Below, piece by piece: positions 1 through 11,341 of a stretch of 64,000 nt of DNA. The DNA is from Stratiolaelaps scimitus. Its lineage: Eukaryota > Arthropoda > Arachnida > Mesostigmata > Laelapidae. The DNA is taken from the NCBI GenBank assembly GCA_019614645.1, contig JABWDB010000009.1, positions 2,828,501 to 2,892,500 of the forward strand, given 5' to 3'. Positions within the stretch are counted from its first letter, which is position 1. Each line of letters begins with the position of its first letter. The position numbers were made by a program, and so were the translations under genes. The notes below the pieces were generated by a model, which was given only the letters and a program-made list of their open reading frames with translations, made no database searches and had not been told where the DNA came from.

Positions 1-1291
1 TCAGCTGGTCACCACGTCGCGCGCACACGCTGAGATTGAAGCTCTCAGCCGCCGGCGGCGGCGGCGGCGGCAGCGGTGGCGGCGTCTCCGACGAGTGAGA
101 TCGATCAATGAAATAACGCCCATATAATAATAATAAATCCGAAACTGCTGGACCACTCCGATGGCTGTTGTTACAGAGTTGAACAGAGCAGTTTTAAAGG
201 GGAGGCCATAAAATCACGAGCAAAAAAGAAAGAAAGAAGGACCAGCAGTGATCGTAAGCGAGCCCGATCCACGCTGCCGTTGCTCAGCTTGACTCGAAGA
301 TGAGTTGAGAAACGCATGGAATAGAAGCAAGGAAGAACCTCCGCGCGGTGGTTTGTCGGCCGTGTTTTCACACTGGACACGTGCATGACGGAGTTGTTTT
401 GACGAGGAGCCTCGCATGACCACGTTCATAGCTCTGATGAGCGAGAAAGCCTATTAACAACACGCATGCCATATTGGAACAAAAAGTGGATGTCTTAAAA
501 CGGATTCCAGGCAGCGCACTCGTCAACGGCATGTCTACCATGTGGCGGGGGATTATTGGATCTGTGCATGCTGGACCGCTCGTTGGAACCGATACAGTAG
601 TATTGTGCGAGGTTGACAGAACAGCTAGGCTGGCTACCCTGTAGGTTGTCGCATGGATATGCAGTGCGTCTCTCTGGATTGGTGAAATCGGGCGAACGAC
701 ACGATTAACGATACGGGACTCATACCCCTGATGTTCGTCAACAATGATAGACACTTGTGTGTGTAACTGTAAATTGAAATATGTACGACTGAAAAAAAAA
801 TGCACCGATCCGCTACCGAGCTATTATTGAACACATGGCTCATAATTGACAAATTGCGCAAATCGAAGATGATGATTCAAATATATATTATACTTTAGTA
901 TAACATTGAAGAATCATTACGCAACTAATTAACAGAAAAAGCACTGTCCCCGGCCCCAGCTCAGTGATTCCCTTGTTCGCCCGGCGAATTCACAGAACGA
1001 TCGACGAATTTGTTGCTGCACCAACGCAATGTTATGGCATATCCTCGTACGTTCGTTGAACAAAACGCGCTGTGATGGTTTCGTTGTGGCTGTCACCGAG
1101 GTGGAACCGAGGCACTCGGGCACACCGAAATATGCCTTCAAAGGTTTCTCGTCTGTATCTTCTTGCAACGAAAAAACGCACATCGTTTTATGATGTAGCT
1201 AGTCTTACTTTCGACGAAACCGAAACGCAGAAGGGGATTCACAACAATGGAATATGCACTCAATACTAGCCGTCGTAAAGGTGACAGAATT
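1..1291. other. Left-edge non-coding stretch
   Basis: No gene is recognised. A GGC/CGG triplet run at about 50-86 could encode a glycine, arginine or alanine tract, depending on frame, in an exon cut by the window edge; no frame could be preferred. An isolated minus-strand ORF at 929-1183 (84 codons, ATG with A at -3) is open but resembles nothing I know and has no visible splice or polyadenylation context. Confidence 0.5.
929..1183 (-). CDS. Isolated short ORF, function unknown
   Basis: This 84-codon frame starts at a true ATG (1183) with A at -3 and ends in TAA. The predicted product is mixed in composition, with five cysteines and no membrane segment. I do not recognise it. No neighbouring exon with matching phase was found. 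It may be a chance ORF in a GC-balanced stretch, so confidence is low. Confidence 0.18.
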   Translation of the reverse strand: MCVFSLQEDTDEKPLKAYFGVPECLGSTSVTATTKPSQRVLFNERTRICHNIALVQQQIRRSFCEFAGRTRESLSWGRGQCFFC

Positions 1292-1395
1292 GTATTCGAC
1301 CCACAGACATTGTTTTTTCGAGCTGACCCTCAGCTGTTCCCCTTTTCTCTGACAGGCCTCAGCTCTTAACCTTTCAGGTATTCGACCCACAGACA
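1292..1395 (-). repeat. Short retroposed element with 18-bp direct repeats
   Basis: The 18-mer starting GTATTCGACCC and ending ACAGACA occurs at 1292-1309 and again, identical, at 1378-1395. Between them lie 68 bp which, read on the minus strand, run from CTGAAAGG to an A-rich end (GCTCGAAAAAACAA). The same core recurs at about 17995-18062, 39502-39550 and 54055-54120, with a partial copy near 53452-53476. A-rich 3' end plus long flanking direct repeats is the usual signature of target-primed retroposition. What the parent RNA is cannot be told from the window. Confidence 0.7.
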
Positions 1396-1844
1396 GAAGA
1401 AGACAGACTGGAAAATCTATCCCCAGAATAGGAATTACTCTACTGAGGCGTGCACAGGTCAGCTCTGACTGAGCGACGCATGTATCTCTGTTCAATTTCG
1501 CACTAGAATTTCAATGGGCAAGACATCGTTCGCATCGTGCGAAAAGAGATGTGAGCCGTTCACTGGGGGCTAATTAGCTCATTTTCCCAACGAGTCACCT
1601 TACACACTGCTAAGTGCGCTGCCGCCTTTCTGATCACAAGTTCGTCTATATTCCTTCTCACTCCCGAGCTCCCACCGGGTCGACTCTGCTCGGTGGTAAT
1701 CTTGACGTGCGCGTTCCTCGTTCGCGGTCTCCCGGCCATCTCGTTCGTCTTTCGTCCTGCCGAGCGTTTAAGGGAGACAGTCGCCAAAACGATATCGACA
1801 AAGACGCCGAGACACTGCCTTTGCTGACGTATTGTGTCGTTATC

Positions 1845-1911
<67 letters not shown>

Positions 1912-4900
1912 TCACTCAAAGGTAGGAAAAACATCTACAGAGTTCGGCCTTCTTCCCCCCGTTCGAGAGGAGAAGGCCAACGCCTGCGGCCGCCTGAGAC
2001 GAAACAAACGAAGAAGATACTTTTTTCATCGCGATCTTCTACTTCTTCCTCCTTATCCCAACCCCCGGCCCCGTCCCGCTCGCTCGCCCCTACGATGTTC
2101 CCCGACGGAGATTGATGGAGAAAACGCTTTGCTTTCGCTTGCCGTTGAAGCAGGTCGGGAACGAAGCGGCGAAGAGTTTAGATAAAGAAATGATGAAATG
2201 GAGATGGCCAGCCCCAGCCGAAGAAGGGGGGGATCTGTTGGTGTCCGGGAAAAATGAACACGAACGCTGGAAGTGGAAGATGTGAAAGAGGCTCATTGAG
2301 CTGTTCAGGGATGAAGCATTGACCCATTCGAAGCTTCTGAGCGGGAGGGAGAATGGAAGTCGACCAGAGAGAATGCAGCGGTTCTGCTTCGTCCAGTGCT
2401 TTCGCGAGAGAGAGAGGCATGAGGATACGTTGTACTACTATGTGTATATAAGGGAGTGTACGAGTGTGCGTGCTGCTAGACACGATAATCTTCGGGGTTT
2501 AATTGATGATTAGCTGGAGGTGGGAGCGAACGAGAACAAATGCTAACGCCCGATTTGTGTCCATCATCTCGAAGCTCACACAGGAGTAGAATGTAGTACG
2601 TACTACTCATTAGGGTTTTTTTTTGTTTTCTTAGGTCTCGGCGTGATTTGTTCACAAGTGAGATGGGATCGTGTTGGGCGTTTTTTTTTTGCAGTACTTT
2701 TGTATATTGACGTCGAAAAGGTCAAATGTGAGAACTCGATGCCGTTCAATGGTGGATATGTATTATATTGACGAGATGAATTGATTGGAAGTACGATCCA
2801 CTGACATGGTTGGGGTACTGCCCCATTACGTTGAGAAGAATTTGATTGGGTCTCTGTTTGTCTGGTGGGCGAATAAATGGATCACGTTGTAGATTTTAAT
2901 CACGCGCTTGGAAGGACACTACAAATGACAGGTAGTAAGACGTGCGGCTTAGAAGAGAGTCATCTCTATGCTTCATCGTCCATTGATATATATCTACCTG
3001 TTACATATATTTATCTACCTGTTACATAATTGCCAGCCATTGTCGGCGATTATAGGCGTATTCTTCGACCAGCTCCACCGGTGGACGAAGAAGCTACACA
3101 CACAAAATAGCCGCAAAATAGTTATCGAACGACCTTAACGAAATCCCTCGAATCGCTGCGACACCACAGGGTCGCCGTATGCGCTAGCGGGAGCACACAA
3201 CGGAAATACCCAACGAACAGAAAGCAAATCCGCCAACTCCTCTCTCTCTCTCTCTCTCTCTCGATGAGTCGCCATATTCCCACAGATTCTTGTAGCTATT
3301 CTTCAAGAAGCTATTGGTATCTGCACAGCTAGCAGCTACCTGCTTCGTCGACGGGCGGTTGTTATGGGCCAAGTGTACGTGTTGTCCGCAACGATAGTGG
3401 TGGTGGTGCTGCCGTTGTTGTATGCGCTTAAGAGATATATGACGGAAGGTAGACATTGGCTAAATAGACATCGTAGGAGGTCATAATAGCAGCTAGCGGC
3501 ACTTTACTGTGTCGGATCGATCGTCGCTCCGGTGGCTCAGTCGCGTCTGAGACTCAGAGTCGATGAGGCTTGTCCTGCGCCTGATCACGCCTCATCGAGC
3601 ATGGGAACATCATGTGTTTCTGTGTGTTTTCGGATGAGGCGTATTCAGTTTCAGAACGACGCTGATACCTGTTGTGTTGACGGGACAGGCTGAGAAATAA
3701 CAGAGGCGCTGGCCTGTTTCGCCAAGGGCAGAGTTGCATCCGGCCGCCGGTTCGATGCAAGGATAGACTCTGCGGCAGATAATGAATCGGGACGCCCGAG
3801 CTGCATTACCGCGAAAAAATACCGTAAAATATTGCGTCCGACCGTGGATTAAAACGGATTAATTCAGGTGATGTATCTTGTGTCGGACGCAAAAACAAGA
3901 AAAAATAAACAAAGTCCATTTTTTTTTAACGAAATGAACACAAGTCCATATTATGGGTGTGTGTGTGTGCGTGCGTGTAAATGAAGCATACGCTTTACTA
4001 GAGTTTACAAGTGCTCCGGGATCGAGTATAGATACTTCCGTATGAAAAGCTGTACGTGTAAATTTAATTATGTGTTCAACTGTGTTTAATTGGCAATAAA
4101 AATAGCGCTGCACATATTCGCCCTCTTCGACCATTGGGGTCGAATATTGCATGAGGTTACTAGACAATGAGTTGGGCTACTCTTTGAGCACTTCACGCAG
4201 CCTCGATCTGTGACACTGCTTAGTGTTGGCAGGCCAATACGACACTTGATATACACCCGGCCTATTTTGACCCTGATATTTAGCTCTCCATGGGGAAATA
4301 ACACCGAGGGAAGCGGTGCACGCCCTTCATAATGCATCTCATACGTGTCTGAACATAGTGTTTAAACACTGATCGATTCTATACTGCTGAATAGGGTTTT
4401 TACATGGTTTTTTTCCGCCCCAAAAATATTTCTAGAATGCAATGACCTCCCGAATGCCCTCGTATGCTGTCGTACTCTCTGCAGTAGTTCTGTCAATATC
4501 AGCCTAGCAGATGTGCGAGCCAGGTGAACTATACAGCAACGAACAACTCACAGGTGGCCTTAGCCAGCGCCCCCATGGCTTGCGAAGGGTCGAGCGCAGC
4601 GTCGAATGTATCTGTCTCGTACCTATTCCAACATGGGAAGAAGCACCCTTTCAACTTGTGTCGTTCGGCTCTGGCCAGACAGCTCGCTGTTGTATCTCCC
4701 TGCTAGTCAGCTGCAACCAGTTCCGCTATGGGTGTTTAATCGCCGCCCATTGCCGTCGCGCCCATTGGATATTCCACAGGACGGCCCAAGGATATGGTCG
4801 TCGGACGATCAATCGATGTGTGACCTTCCTCGATTTCATATATATATATATATATATAAACACTTATGGACAGGCGTCCACCACAAAATAACGGAAGCCA

Positions 4901-6292
4901 TCCAGCTCTGTTTGAAGTTTCGCCGACGCGTTGGCGACTTTCAAAGGGTGGCTGCCGCGGGCGCTGAGAAAAGCGATAGAGGAAGCACTCGATCGCCGTC
5001 GAGATCACCACCTATTCTATTCAAACACCGTTTCGATCGATTCTATTCGATGGTAGCGATGCTATTGACACGGACATGCTACTGTTGATGAGCAACGGAG
5101 CGGCGATCAATTGAACTATCGGGATCAATCGGCGTACGGGGGTGTGACCTGTCATGTAGTCACGCTATAAACACTCAATGAGCGGAGCGTGAATGGAAGA
5201 GCCGTGCATAATGCAGCTACACAGATGTACACTCACATAGCGTAAATATACGGCGTCTAGACGAGCGAGCGAGCGAATCCTTTAATAGGAAATCCGTACC
5301 TCGTGTGTAGTTGCCGGCTCGTAGATGACTTCGACGAATTGGCTGTGTTGTCGGTTATCGATCGTCAATAATTGACGCTGCACTGATCAAGTAGATCAAT
5401 GGGAAATAGATAGGTGATAATTGCCAATGCAGGTTTCGGCATATACTCTTCTCCCTATTGGTCGATGGCAGACAGTGGGCTCTGAAGCACTGTTTTATTT
5501 AAATGTTCCAGAAATAGTTCCAGATCACTGATACGCAATTGTGGATTTGCAACATACATTCGCTCAGTGATAGCTTTATCTGATTCTGTGCTATTTTAAC
5601 GGGGGACGATGTTGCTTCGAAGACACGGATTTGAGCTGCTTATCACGACCATCGTGGATGGCGGTGAGTATTGGTATGCTCTACAAAGACATGCGACCAC
5701 TGTGAGCCTTCTACGTATGCACCGAAAGTGCACGTTCAAAAACAGGCCCACCTGGGGCGGGGGGTTGCCATGCTAATGCATGACAACGCCGTACGGAAAC
5801 CATTGACGATGTTCATTAGCACCGTCCTCCGCGGTATGGCTTAGCGAATTCATTCAATAAGTGCGGTGAGATGTGGACAAGACCAGCCACGAGCACCACA
5901 CATCCTCCTCCTTGCCGTACGGACATGACATCGTTAGCTGACTCTCAGCTGCTTCCCTCTCTCCCCAGGCCTCGCCTCTTGGACCTCTGTCCGCTTCCGC
6001 AAAGACTGACTACTGTTGTCAATAGGGTGTCTGTACAAAGCCTCGTGTATGTATGCACGCAGCATTCGTGACGCATACATGGGGTACACGGTGCCTTCCT
6101 TTCTGCACAGTGCTAGCTGTGCCGCAGACCACATTAGCTGGCACTGATAATTTTCAATCTTATTGCGAAGATACTGCCCATGAATGTAAATATGGCTACA
6201 CTCCGATTTGCACCTCCTCCTCTGCAAAACTCCCCTCCTTCGATGCTAACGCTGCCTCGCTTACCCACGATGGCATGCCACAGGCCCACCCT
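1396..6292. other. Repeat-rich intergenic DNA, no recognised gene
   Basis: I see no supported gene here. The stretch holds a (TA)n-(GA)n array at 1846-1910, a two-copy tandem repeat containing TATCTACCTGTTACATA at about 2988-3029, a (CT)n run at 3240-3262 and a (TA)n run at 4838-4859. Open frames here are mostly translations of these arrays, giving YIYIYI strings, or are short and lack splice context. The second coding exon expected for the HAND gene would lie in this direction but was not recognised. Confidence 0.5.
1846..1910. repeat. (TA)n followed by (GA)n microsatellite
   Basis: About 24 TA units run directly into eight GA units. Both strands are open across the array in several frames, which produces spurious ORFs encoding alternating Tyr-Ile. 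Confidence 0.95.
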
Positions 6293-6370
6293 GTGACATA
6301 TAAGAGAGCTTAAGCATTGCAAAAATTGCAGCTCCTTCAATCAACCAATAATCCTTTACCTTACCCTACC
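6293..6370 (+). repeat. SINE-like element, body and tail only
   Basis: The stretch carries the shared body with AAGAGAGCTTAAGCATTGC, then GCAGCTCCTTCAAT and a CCTTTACC end. Related copies occur at about 14013-14165 (minus), 35220-35310 (plus) and 41252-41375 (minus). The longer copies add a tRNA-like head with a B-box-like GTTCGAGCCCC. This copy lacks the head, as is common for 5'-truncated SINEs. It sits just downstream of the HAND exon, in its intron. Confidence 0.6.
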
Positions 6371-6438
6371 AGAGGTTTTGTCCCTACCCCCGCCCACCTC
6401 GTACATAAACTCCACCACAGTGTCCGCGTTCTACTTAC

Positions 6439-7095
6439 AAGTTCCCGTTTCCGGCGCTCCTCCTGTTCGGGCGTTCGTGTCCGTTTGCCAAGTTCGGCTT
6501 TGAATCCGTGACCGGGAAGCGTGGTGAGCGCGTCCAGATTGGCGTTCTCCGAGTCGAGCAGTTCCATGAGGTAGGCGATGTACGAGGTGGCCAGACGCAG
6601 TGTTTTGATCTTGGAGAGCTTCGTGTCAGGGGGGACATTGGGAATGCAGTCGCGCAGGTCGGAGAAGGCGTTGTTAATCGACGCCGTTCGACGGCGTTCT
6701 TTGCGGTTGGCGGTCACTCGACGTTTCGGCCCGCCGATGCGGGGCGGATCAGCCGAGGGCTCGGCTTCGACACCCGGCTCACTTCCTGGATAGCCTCCGG
6801 AGCCGGCATACGAGTGGCTGTCAACCGCGTAAGAAGTGGTCGAACTCAACGTCGAGCCGAAGTACGATCCCGGCGCAGACGAAGGCGGGCCGTGCGCGTG
6901 CGGCGCTGGACTCGCGTAGGGATCCGGCGACTCGCCGTGCGAGCTAACAGAGTTCGGATAGGGGGAGTTTGTCGTCCAGTAGTCGGAACCCCCACCGCCA
7001 CCGCCGCCGCCACCGCCACCGCCGTAATCGTTGTAGTAGCCGTACGAGTTGATGCTAGACATCGCCCCAGCATGAAATGGCAGTGCGGTCGTCAT
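6439..7095 (-). CDS. Hand: HAND-family bHLH transcription factor, first coding exon
   Basis: HAND proteins are class II bHLH factors that pair with E-proteins and bind E-boxes in heart, visceral muscle and related mesoderm. The exon encodes 219 residues from the first in-frame ATG (7095); a second ATG at 7062 is an equally good start. Residues 1-120 are rich in Gly/Ser/Tyr/Pro with a run of 12 Gly (25-36). The bHLH covers about 125-180: basic region [13 protein letters not shown], helix 1 [14 protein letters not shown], loop VPPDTKL, helix 2 [20 protein letters not shown]. This matches HAND closely. The exon ends in phase 0 at a strong donor (GTAAGT at 6438-6433). The usual short conserved C-terminal exon was not found in the window, so the gene is incomplete here. 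Identification is confident; start choice and 3' end are not. Confidence 0.9.
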
Positions 7096-10000
7096 CACTC
7101 GGTCAATTACGATGCGGTCATCGGCAGTGGATGGCGTCGGAGAGTACGCACGGGGGTGTACGCTGCGATGTGGCGGATAGGTCGACGACGGGTGATGTGG
7201 CCGACTCAATGAAGTTGTCAGACCGCGTCGAAGGTGACGAGACAAGATGGCCCTGCACAGGATGTCTCAATGGGGGCACAGAGCAAGCGCAACGAGAACT
7301 TGAAGATGGCGAACGATTTTTACGAACTCGATTGACCCGTCAAAGAGAAGTGTCACACACCGATCTCAGCTCGTTGACCAGCACCGCTGACGACGACGAC
7401 GACGACATTTTGGTCGAAACACAAGATGAAAAAAAAAACGAAAAAAAATTCCTAACACTACAATGTGGCACTTGTCTACTAACAGTAAGTTTGATGGCGT
7501 AAAAACAGTGAGAGATAGGTGATAAGGGAAGAGGTAGAAGGATTATCTTCTCTCCGACTCCTGAAGCTAATAATTCGGCTCGCTCTGAGCAGTCTGATCA
7601 GTAGCCGGCACTCGACCGAATCAAAATCGATCGTTTTCGATGTTCGCTGCACAGTGCCGCCGATTCAGCAGCGTCGAAGTTACACTGACATCCGCCACAA
7701 CGGTTTACCACGTCGATGTCGTTCACCAGAATATGCTCGCTCGAGGATAATGAGTTCACGGAGCTGCTGATAAGAAGCGAGCGTTTTGTAAGCGAGCATA
7801 CAAACGGCAGGTGGTTCACTAACTGCTGACGACACGACGCCTCCGCTTCGGTTAGAATTGACACGGACGGAGTTGCCACACAAGCACAAGTGTTAAGGTT
7901 GCATCGGTGGTGCGAATAGCGATAGTAGTTGTCATCTATGTGTCGCCTGCCAGTGTCACCCACAACGACCGCGCTCCGACTAGTTAGCGCTCCGCGGAGC
8001 TCTGGCCGTTGTCAATGACGATGTGTCCGACGACTGTCAGCCCATAGGAGTTCGCTCTGTGCGCACTCGCGCGCATACAGACGCTCACTGGGTAGGAGGC
8101 GGAGCCAGCCGATCAGAGGAGGAGGAGCTTGGGCGGTCAGCGCTCGGCTATATCCCGGCGAAGAGAGAGACAGAGAGAGAGGCAGGGGAAGCGAGACAGA
8201 GGGAGAGAGAGAACTGTGGGCTGTTGTTCGGATCGCCTGACGTTTGGGTGTGCGGGGAGGATATGTGGCGGTCTTCGGGCGCCCACAAATGATGGCACGA
8301 AGAGGGCGAGCTGGCACCATCTCGATTCACCGCCTGCCATTGAAGTGAGCGATTGGTCGACTGGCCATCAGTGGCCAGACGACTCGCTCTCTCCTGCTCC
8401 GCGCTCGGTCAGCGACATAAAACATCGCAGAGCAGCGATTTGCCTAGCGATGGTACCGATTGCAATGTGGAGTAGAGCTGCTACTGTGCGCGGCGTCGTT
8501 GTAGCGGCAATGACCGCCAGCAGCCGATAGTGGATCCATAGCCGTATCCTGTGATACGAGGGCCGACTACGTGTCGGGGCGGCCGTCTGAGTGTCGATGG
8601 CGACCGTCAGTAAGAGACCACGAGCGATGACCAGTCATCGACCAATCAGTAGTAATTAGTAGGACAGAATTGTTCGTTACACCTGTATGTACCTTTCAGT
8701 GCATAAATAGTTATGCTTTCAAGGGTTTGACGGCACAACGCGATACAAACGCTCGACACATCTCCACTGGTTAAGGCGATGCTATTCGCACGGAAAGAGT
8801 GAGGTCGCGGGAATTACCTCGTAGTGCGCGATGTGCGTGTTTGTCTGGCTTGCCCGGTCACTACACAGCACAGCACAGATGATGCGCTCGCAATTGCTCA
8901 CAATCAGAATTTCACCCGTTCGCAGCGAACGCAAGCGTCAACGAGTGCGGCCAAAACGTTACCGGGATAGAAGGCGGAGCGCTTTTCAACCGGTCAGTGC
9001 CCGTTGTCCCTGTTGTCAGCTCTGTTTCGCCTGCGCAGAACATCGACGGTGATCAAAATAGCGGCGACCCCAAAAAACTCGCCGGTCAGCGAGCTTCCTC
9101 ATTGGATCGAAGCTGCCTGTGGGTCGACAGGCGGCGGCGGCAAGGCGCACCGGCAAACAATGTCTGCGAGCTGAAATCCACATCATATGATGTGGTGGAT
9201 GGCCGCGAGGGGTGCGCTTTTTGTAAAGTACATTAGCAAATACAGTGGTCAAAACGGCGAGCGTGGCTCAGGAAAATGCGCGACTGGCGAGCAAATGATT
9301 AGACAAAAACAAGCAAACGACTATTTAAGGGGCTTGAAAATGGCGTTGCTAATCCCCAAGAGAGGTCCGCTTTTTTTGTTCGGGGGGTTGCTGAATAGGG
9401 ACTGAATTTTTCCGGCTCCATAACGCACCACGAAGCGAGATTTTGACTGTAACGCTCAACCAATGTGATTACGTGTCCATGTATTTAATGGCAAGACGCC
9501 GATGGAATCTTGGGACCAATGCCGGGGTCTTGACGAGGAGTCACATCCAGTTGGTTACGTTTGGTTTTACACACGCGTCTGTGTAATGAATGCACAATTG
9601 ATATGAAGACCATCCCCGTTAGCTAATAAATGCGTTTGATGGTGGTAACTAGCTTCTTTGTTTTGGTATTTATTTTTGATTCGCAAATTAGTTAGGTCAT
9701 GGTGTTGTTCGAGAGAACGCTGTATGATGGATAATGAGTAACCAGTTGAATAGAGTGTAGGGTCTCTATGCTCTTGCGAAATGCACCGAAACCCTTGTAT
9801 CTTATGGCGTTGATATTCGGGAGCTTGAGTTGCCTGAGGACGAACATTTCCTCTATCTTTTTCTGTGAAGTTTGCGATTAATTTTCGCAGTCAAAGCAAT
9901 TGGTCAGATTGTCAGATTGTTTGAATCGAAGTTTGTATGTGGCTGCTTATTTCGGATCCATTGTTTTAGTGCGTATGGATCTATCCAGAAGCTACGCAGT

Positions 10001-10590
10001 TGCAGTAATTAGTCTCTAGTATGATGATATATTTCAGAGAATGGAAATATCATGGATTTGATGTTACATGAAAGTTGTTACACTCCGCCGTCGTCCGGCA
10101 GACCAAACTGCGTTGCATCGGGAAAGTTTTAAAGTAAAAGACTAAACTCATAATGATAGAGAGTTAGGCCGCTCGACAACAATTAGATAACTTGATTGCT
10201 ATATTTCACAGAAGTTACAGGTATCCCACAGGGTGCGAACCGTTCTGCCGTTGGAAGTCTAAGCTCTTGAACGATATATTTAAAGCACTTTGAACCGTAA
10301 GAACCGTCTCACTGGTGATGCTCTAGGTAGAGTGCTTGACGATTGGCTAACCGATCGTCGACTAAATGAGTTTCACTGAGTGCGAAAAAAAAATATATAT
10401 ATATATGTACGTATGTATGGCGCAGTTAGCCTTCACAACAATTTCGAAACCTAAACTACGTCCCAGATTGAGTACTGTACCAAGCCACACCCATGGATAT
10501 ACCAAAAGCGTTATTCTGGAGTGGTTCAAAAGTAACCTTAGAGTAAAGTAAATTGTAGCTTGCAGGTAGCTAAGATTAAGGAAAAAGATT
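7096..10590. other. HAND upstream region, no separate gene supported
   Basis: This is the 5' side of the HAND gene and probably holds its 5' UTR and promoter. It is fairly GC-rich to about 8.6 kb, with a (GAC)n run near 7388-7407 and GA-rich blocks at 8162-8212. A minus-strand frame at 7598-7963 has no ATG and may be untranslated leader. Plus-strand frames at 8831-9052 and 9187-9405 are short and compositionally odd. From about 9.4 kb the DNA is AT-rich and featureless. Confidence 0.45.
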
Positions 10591-10661
10591 AGGAAAACAG
10601 GACTGAATTGCTAAAGTTTCAGGTCAGGAAACCAGGACTGAGTTACTAAGGTTCTAAGTTA
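10591..10661. repeat. Two-copy tandem repeat, period 35 bp
   Basis: The unit beginning AGGAAAACAGGACTGA at 10591 is repeated as AGGAAACCAGGACTGA at 10626, with several substitutions between copies. The repeat is short and diverged. Confidence 0.75.
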
Positions 10662-11080
10662 GCGACACAGTACTCTACAGGTTGCTATTAGTTCAACTCA
10701 GTGCTCCTACCCTTTTTTTTTTTAACTAAAATCAACCTTAGTTGTCGTCCCGTTGCTTTATTGCACGTCGCGACCCGTAGAAGCGGCGGGATTTCATTGA
10801 AGCATATTCGAAATTTGACTATTAAATTACAAGTGAACGAATGAGTCATTGAAAAACAATAACACCTCATTTAAAGTCTAATAGTAAACTGCGAAAGAAC
10901 CCTGTTGACGTCTCTGGGTCCGCTTGTCCAATAAAAGCAAAACCAAGAATGGTGGCGGAACAGGTACGATTTGGATGAGGATAGAGGTGCTGGCGTCAAC
11001 TCAGAATCAAGAACGCGCCATTGGATTTCGATCAGAAGTGGAATCATGCAATGATGTTAGACTAAAATGTATTTGGTGTC

Positions 11081-11141
11081 TTGATCTTGGAGAGCTTCGT
11101 GCTGGCGGGGGGAGGTTGATTATTGGGAATGCAGTCGCGCA
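11081..11141 (-). pseudogene. Broken copy of the HAND helix-loop-helix
   Basis: Two blocks match the HAND exon exactly: 21 bases at 11081-11101 equal 6604-6624, and 20 bases at 11122-11141 equal 6637-6656. Translated on the minus strand they give the end of helix 1 (RDCIPN) and the start of helix 2 (TKLSKIKT), separated by a longer, different loop. The frame then hits a stop soon after TKLSKIKT. Sequence outside these blocks shows no match. It lies in the same orientation as HAND, about 4 kb upstream. It is best read as a small partial duplication that has lost coding ability. A rearranged exon of a second bHLH gene is the less likely alternative. Confidence 0.7.
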
Positions 11142-11293
11142 CGTAAATCTCTAGACCAACTTCAAGGGGAATTCATTGAATGCTTCTTGGGCTCTACCTA
11201 GCTATACCTAAGAACACTTCGTATACGTTGACCCCGGTGACGCCAAATGAAGCATAATTATTACCAGTCAACTGCTAGCGACGACATACGGCG

Positions 11294-11341
11294 ATATATA
11301 TATATATATATATATCTATCGCATATATATATATATATATA
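11294..11341. repeat. Paired (TA)n arrays
   Basis: Two TA runs (11294-11315 and about 11324-11341) are separated by a short CTATCGC-type spacer. Simple repeat, no gene context. Confidence 0.9.

Noticed and set aside
1560..1934. Overlapping ORFs at 1560-1934, 1614-1925 and 1832-2185 on both strands
   Set aside because: All run through the (TA)n array as Tyr-Ile repeats; their length comes from the repeat, not from coding constraint.
3530..3760. Possible tRNA: A-box-like GGTGGCTCAGTCG near 3530 and B-box-like GGTTCGATGC near 3749
   Set aside because: The boxes are over 200 bp apart and no stems form, so no tRNA gene is supported.
1..6432. Search for the second HAND coding exon
   Set aside because: No minus-strand frame with the conserved Trp-containing C-terminal motif was found; frames near 1658-1915 ending VDPVGARE do not match.
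6508..7212. 234-codon plus-strand ORF opposite the HAND exon
   Set aside because: It is the antisense shadow of a GC-rich coding exon; it encodes Arg/Val-rich low-complexity sequence and has no domain.
8831..9405. Two short plus-strand ORFs (8831-9052 and 9187-9405)
   Set aside because: Arg-rich or mixed composition, no partner exons or polyadenylation signals; likely chance frames upstream of HAND.
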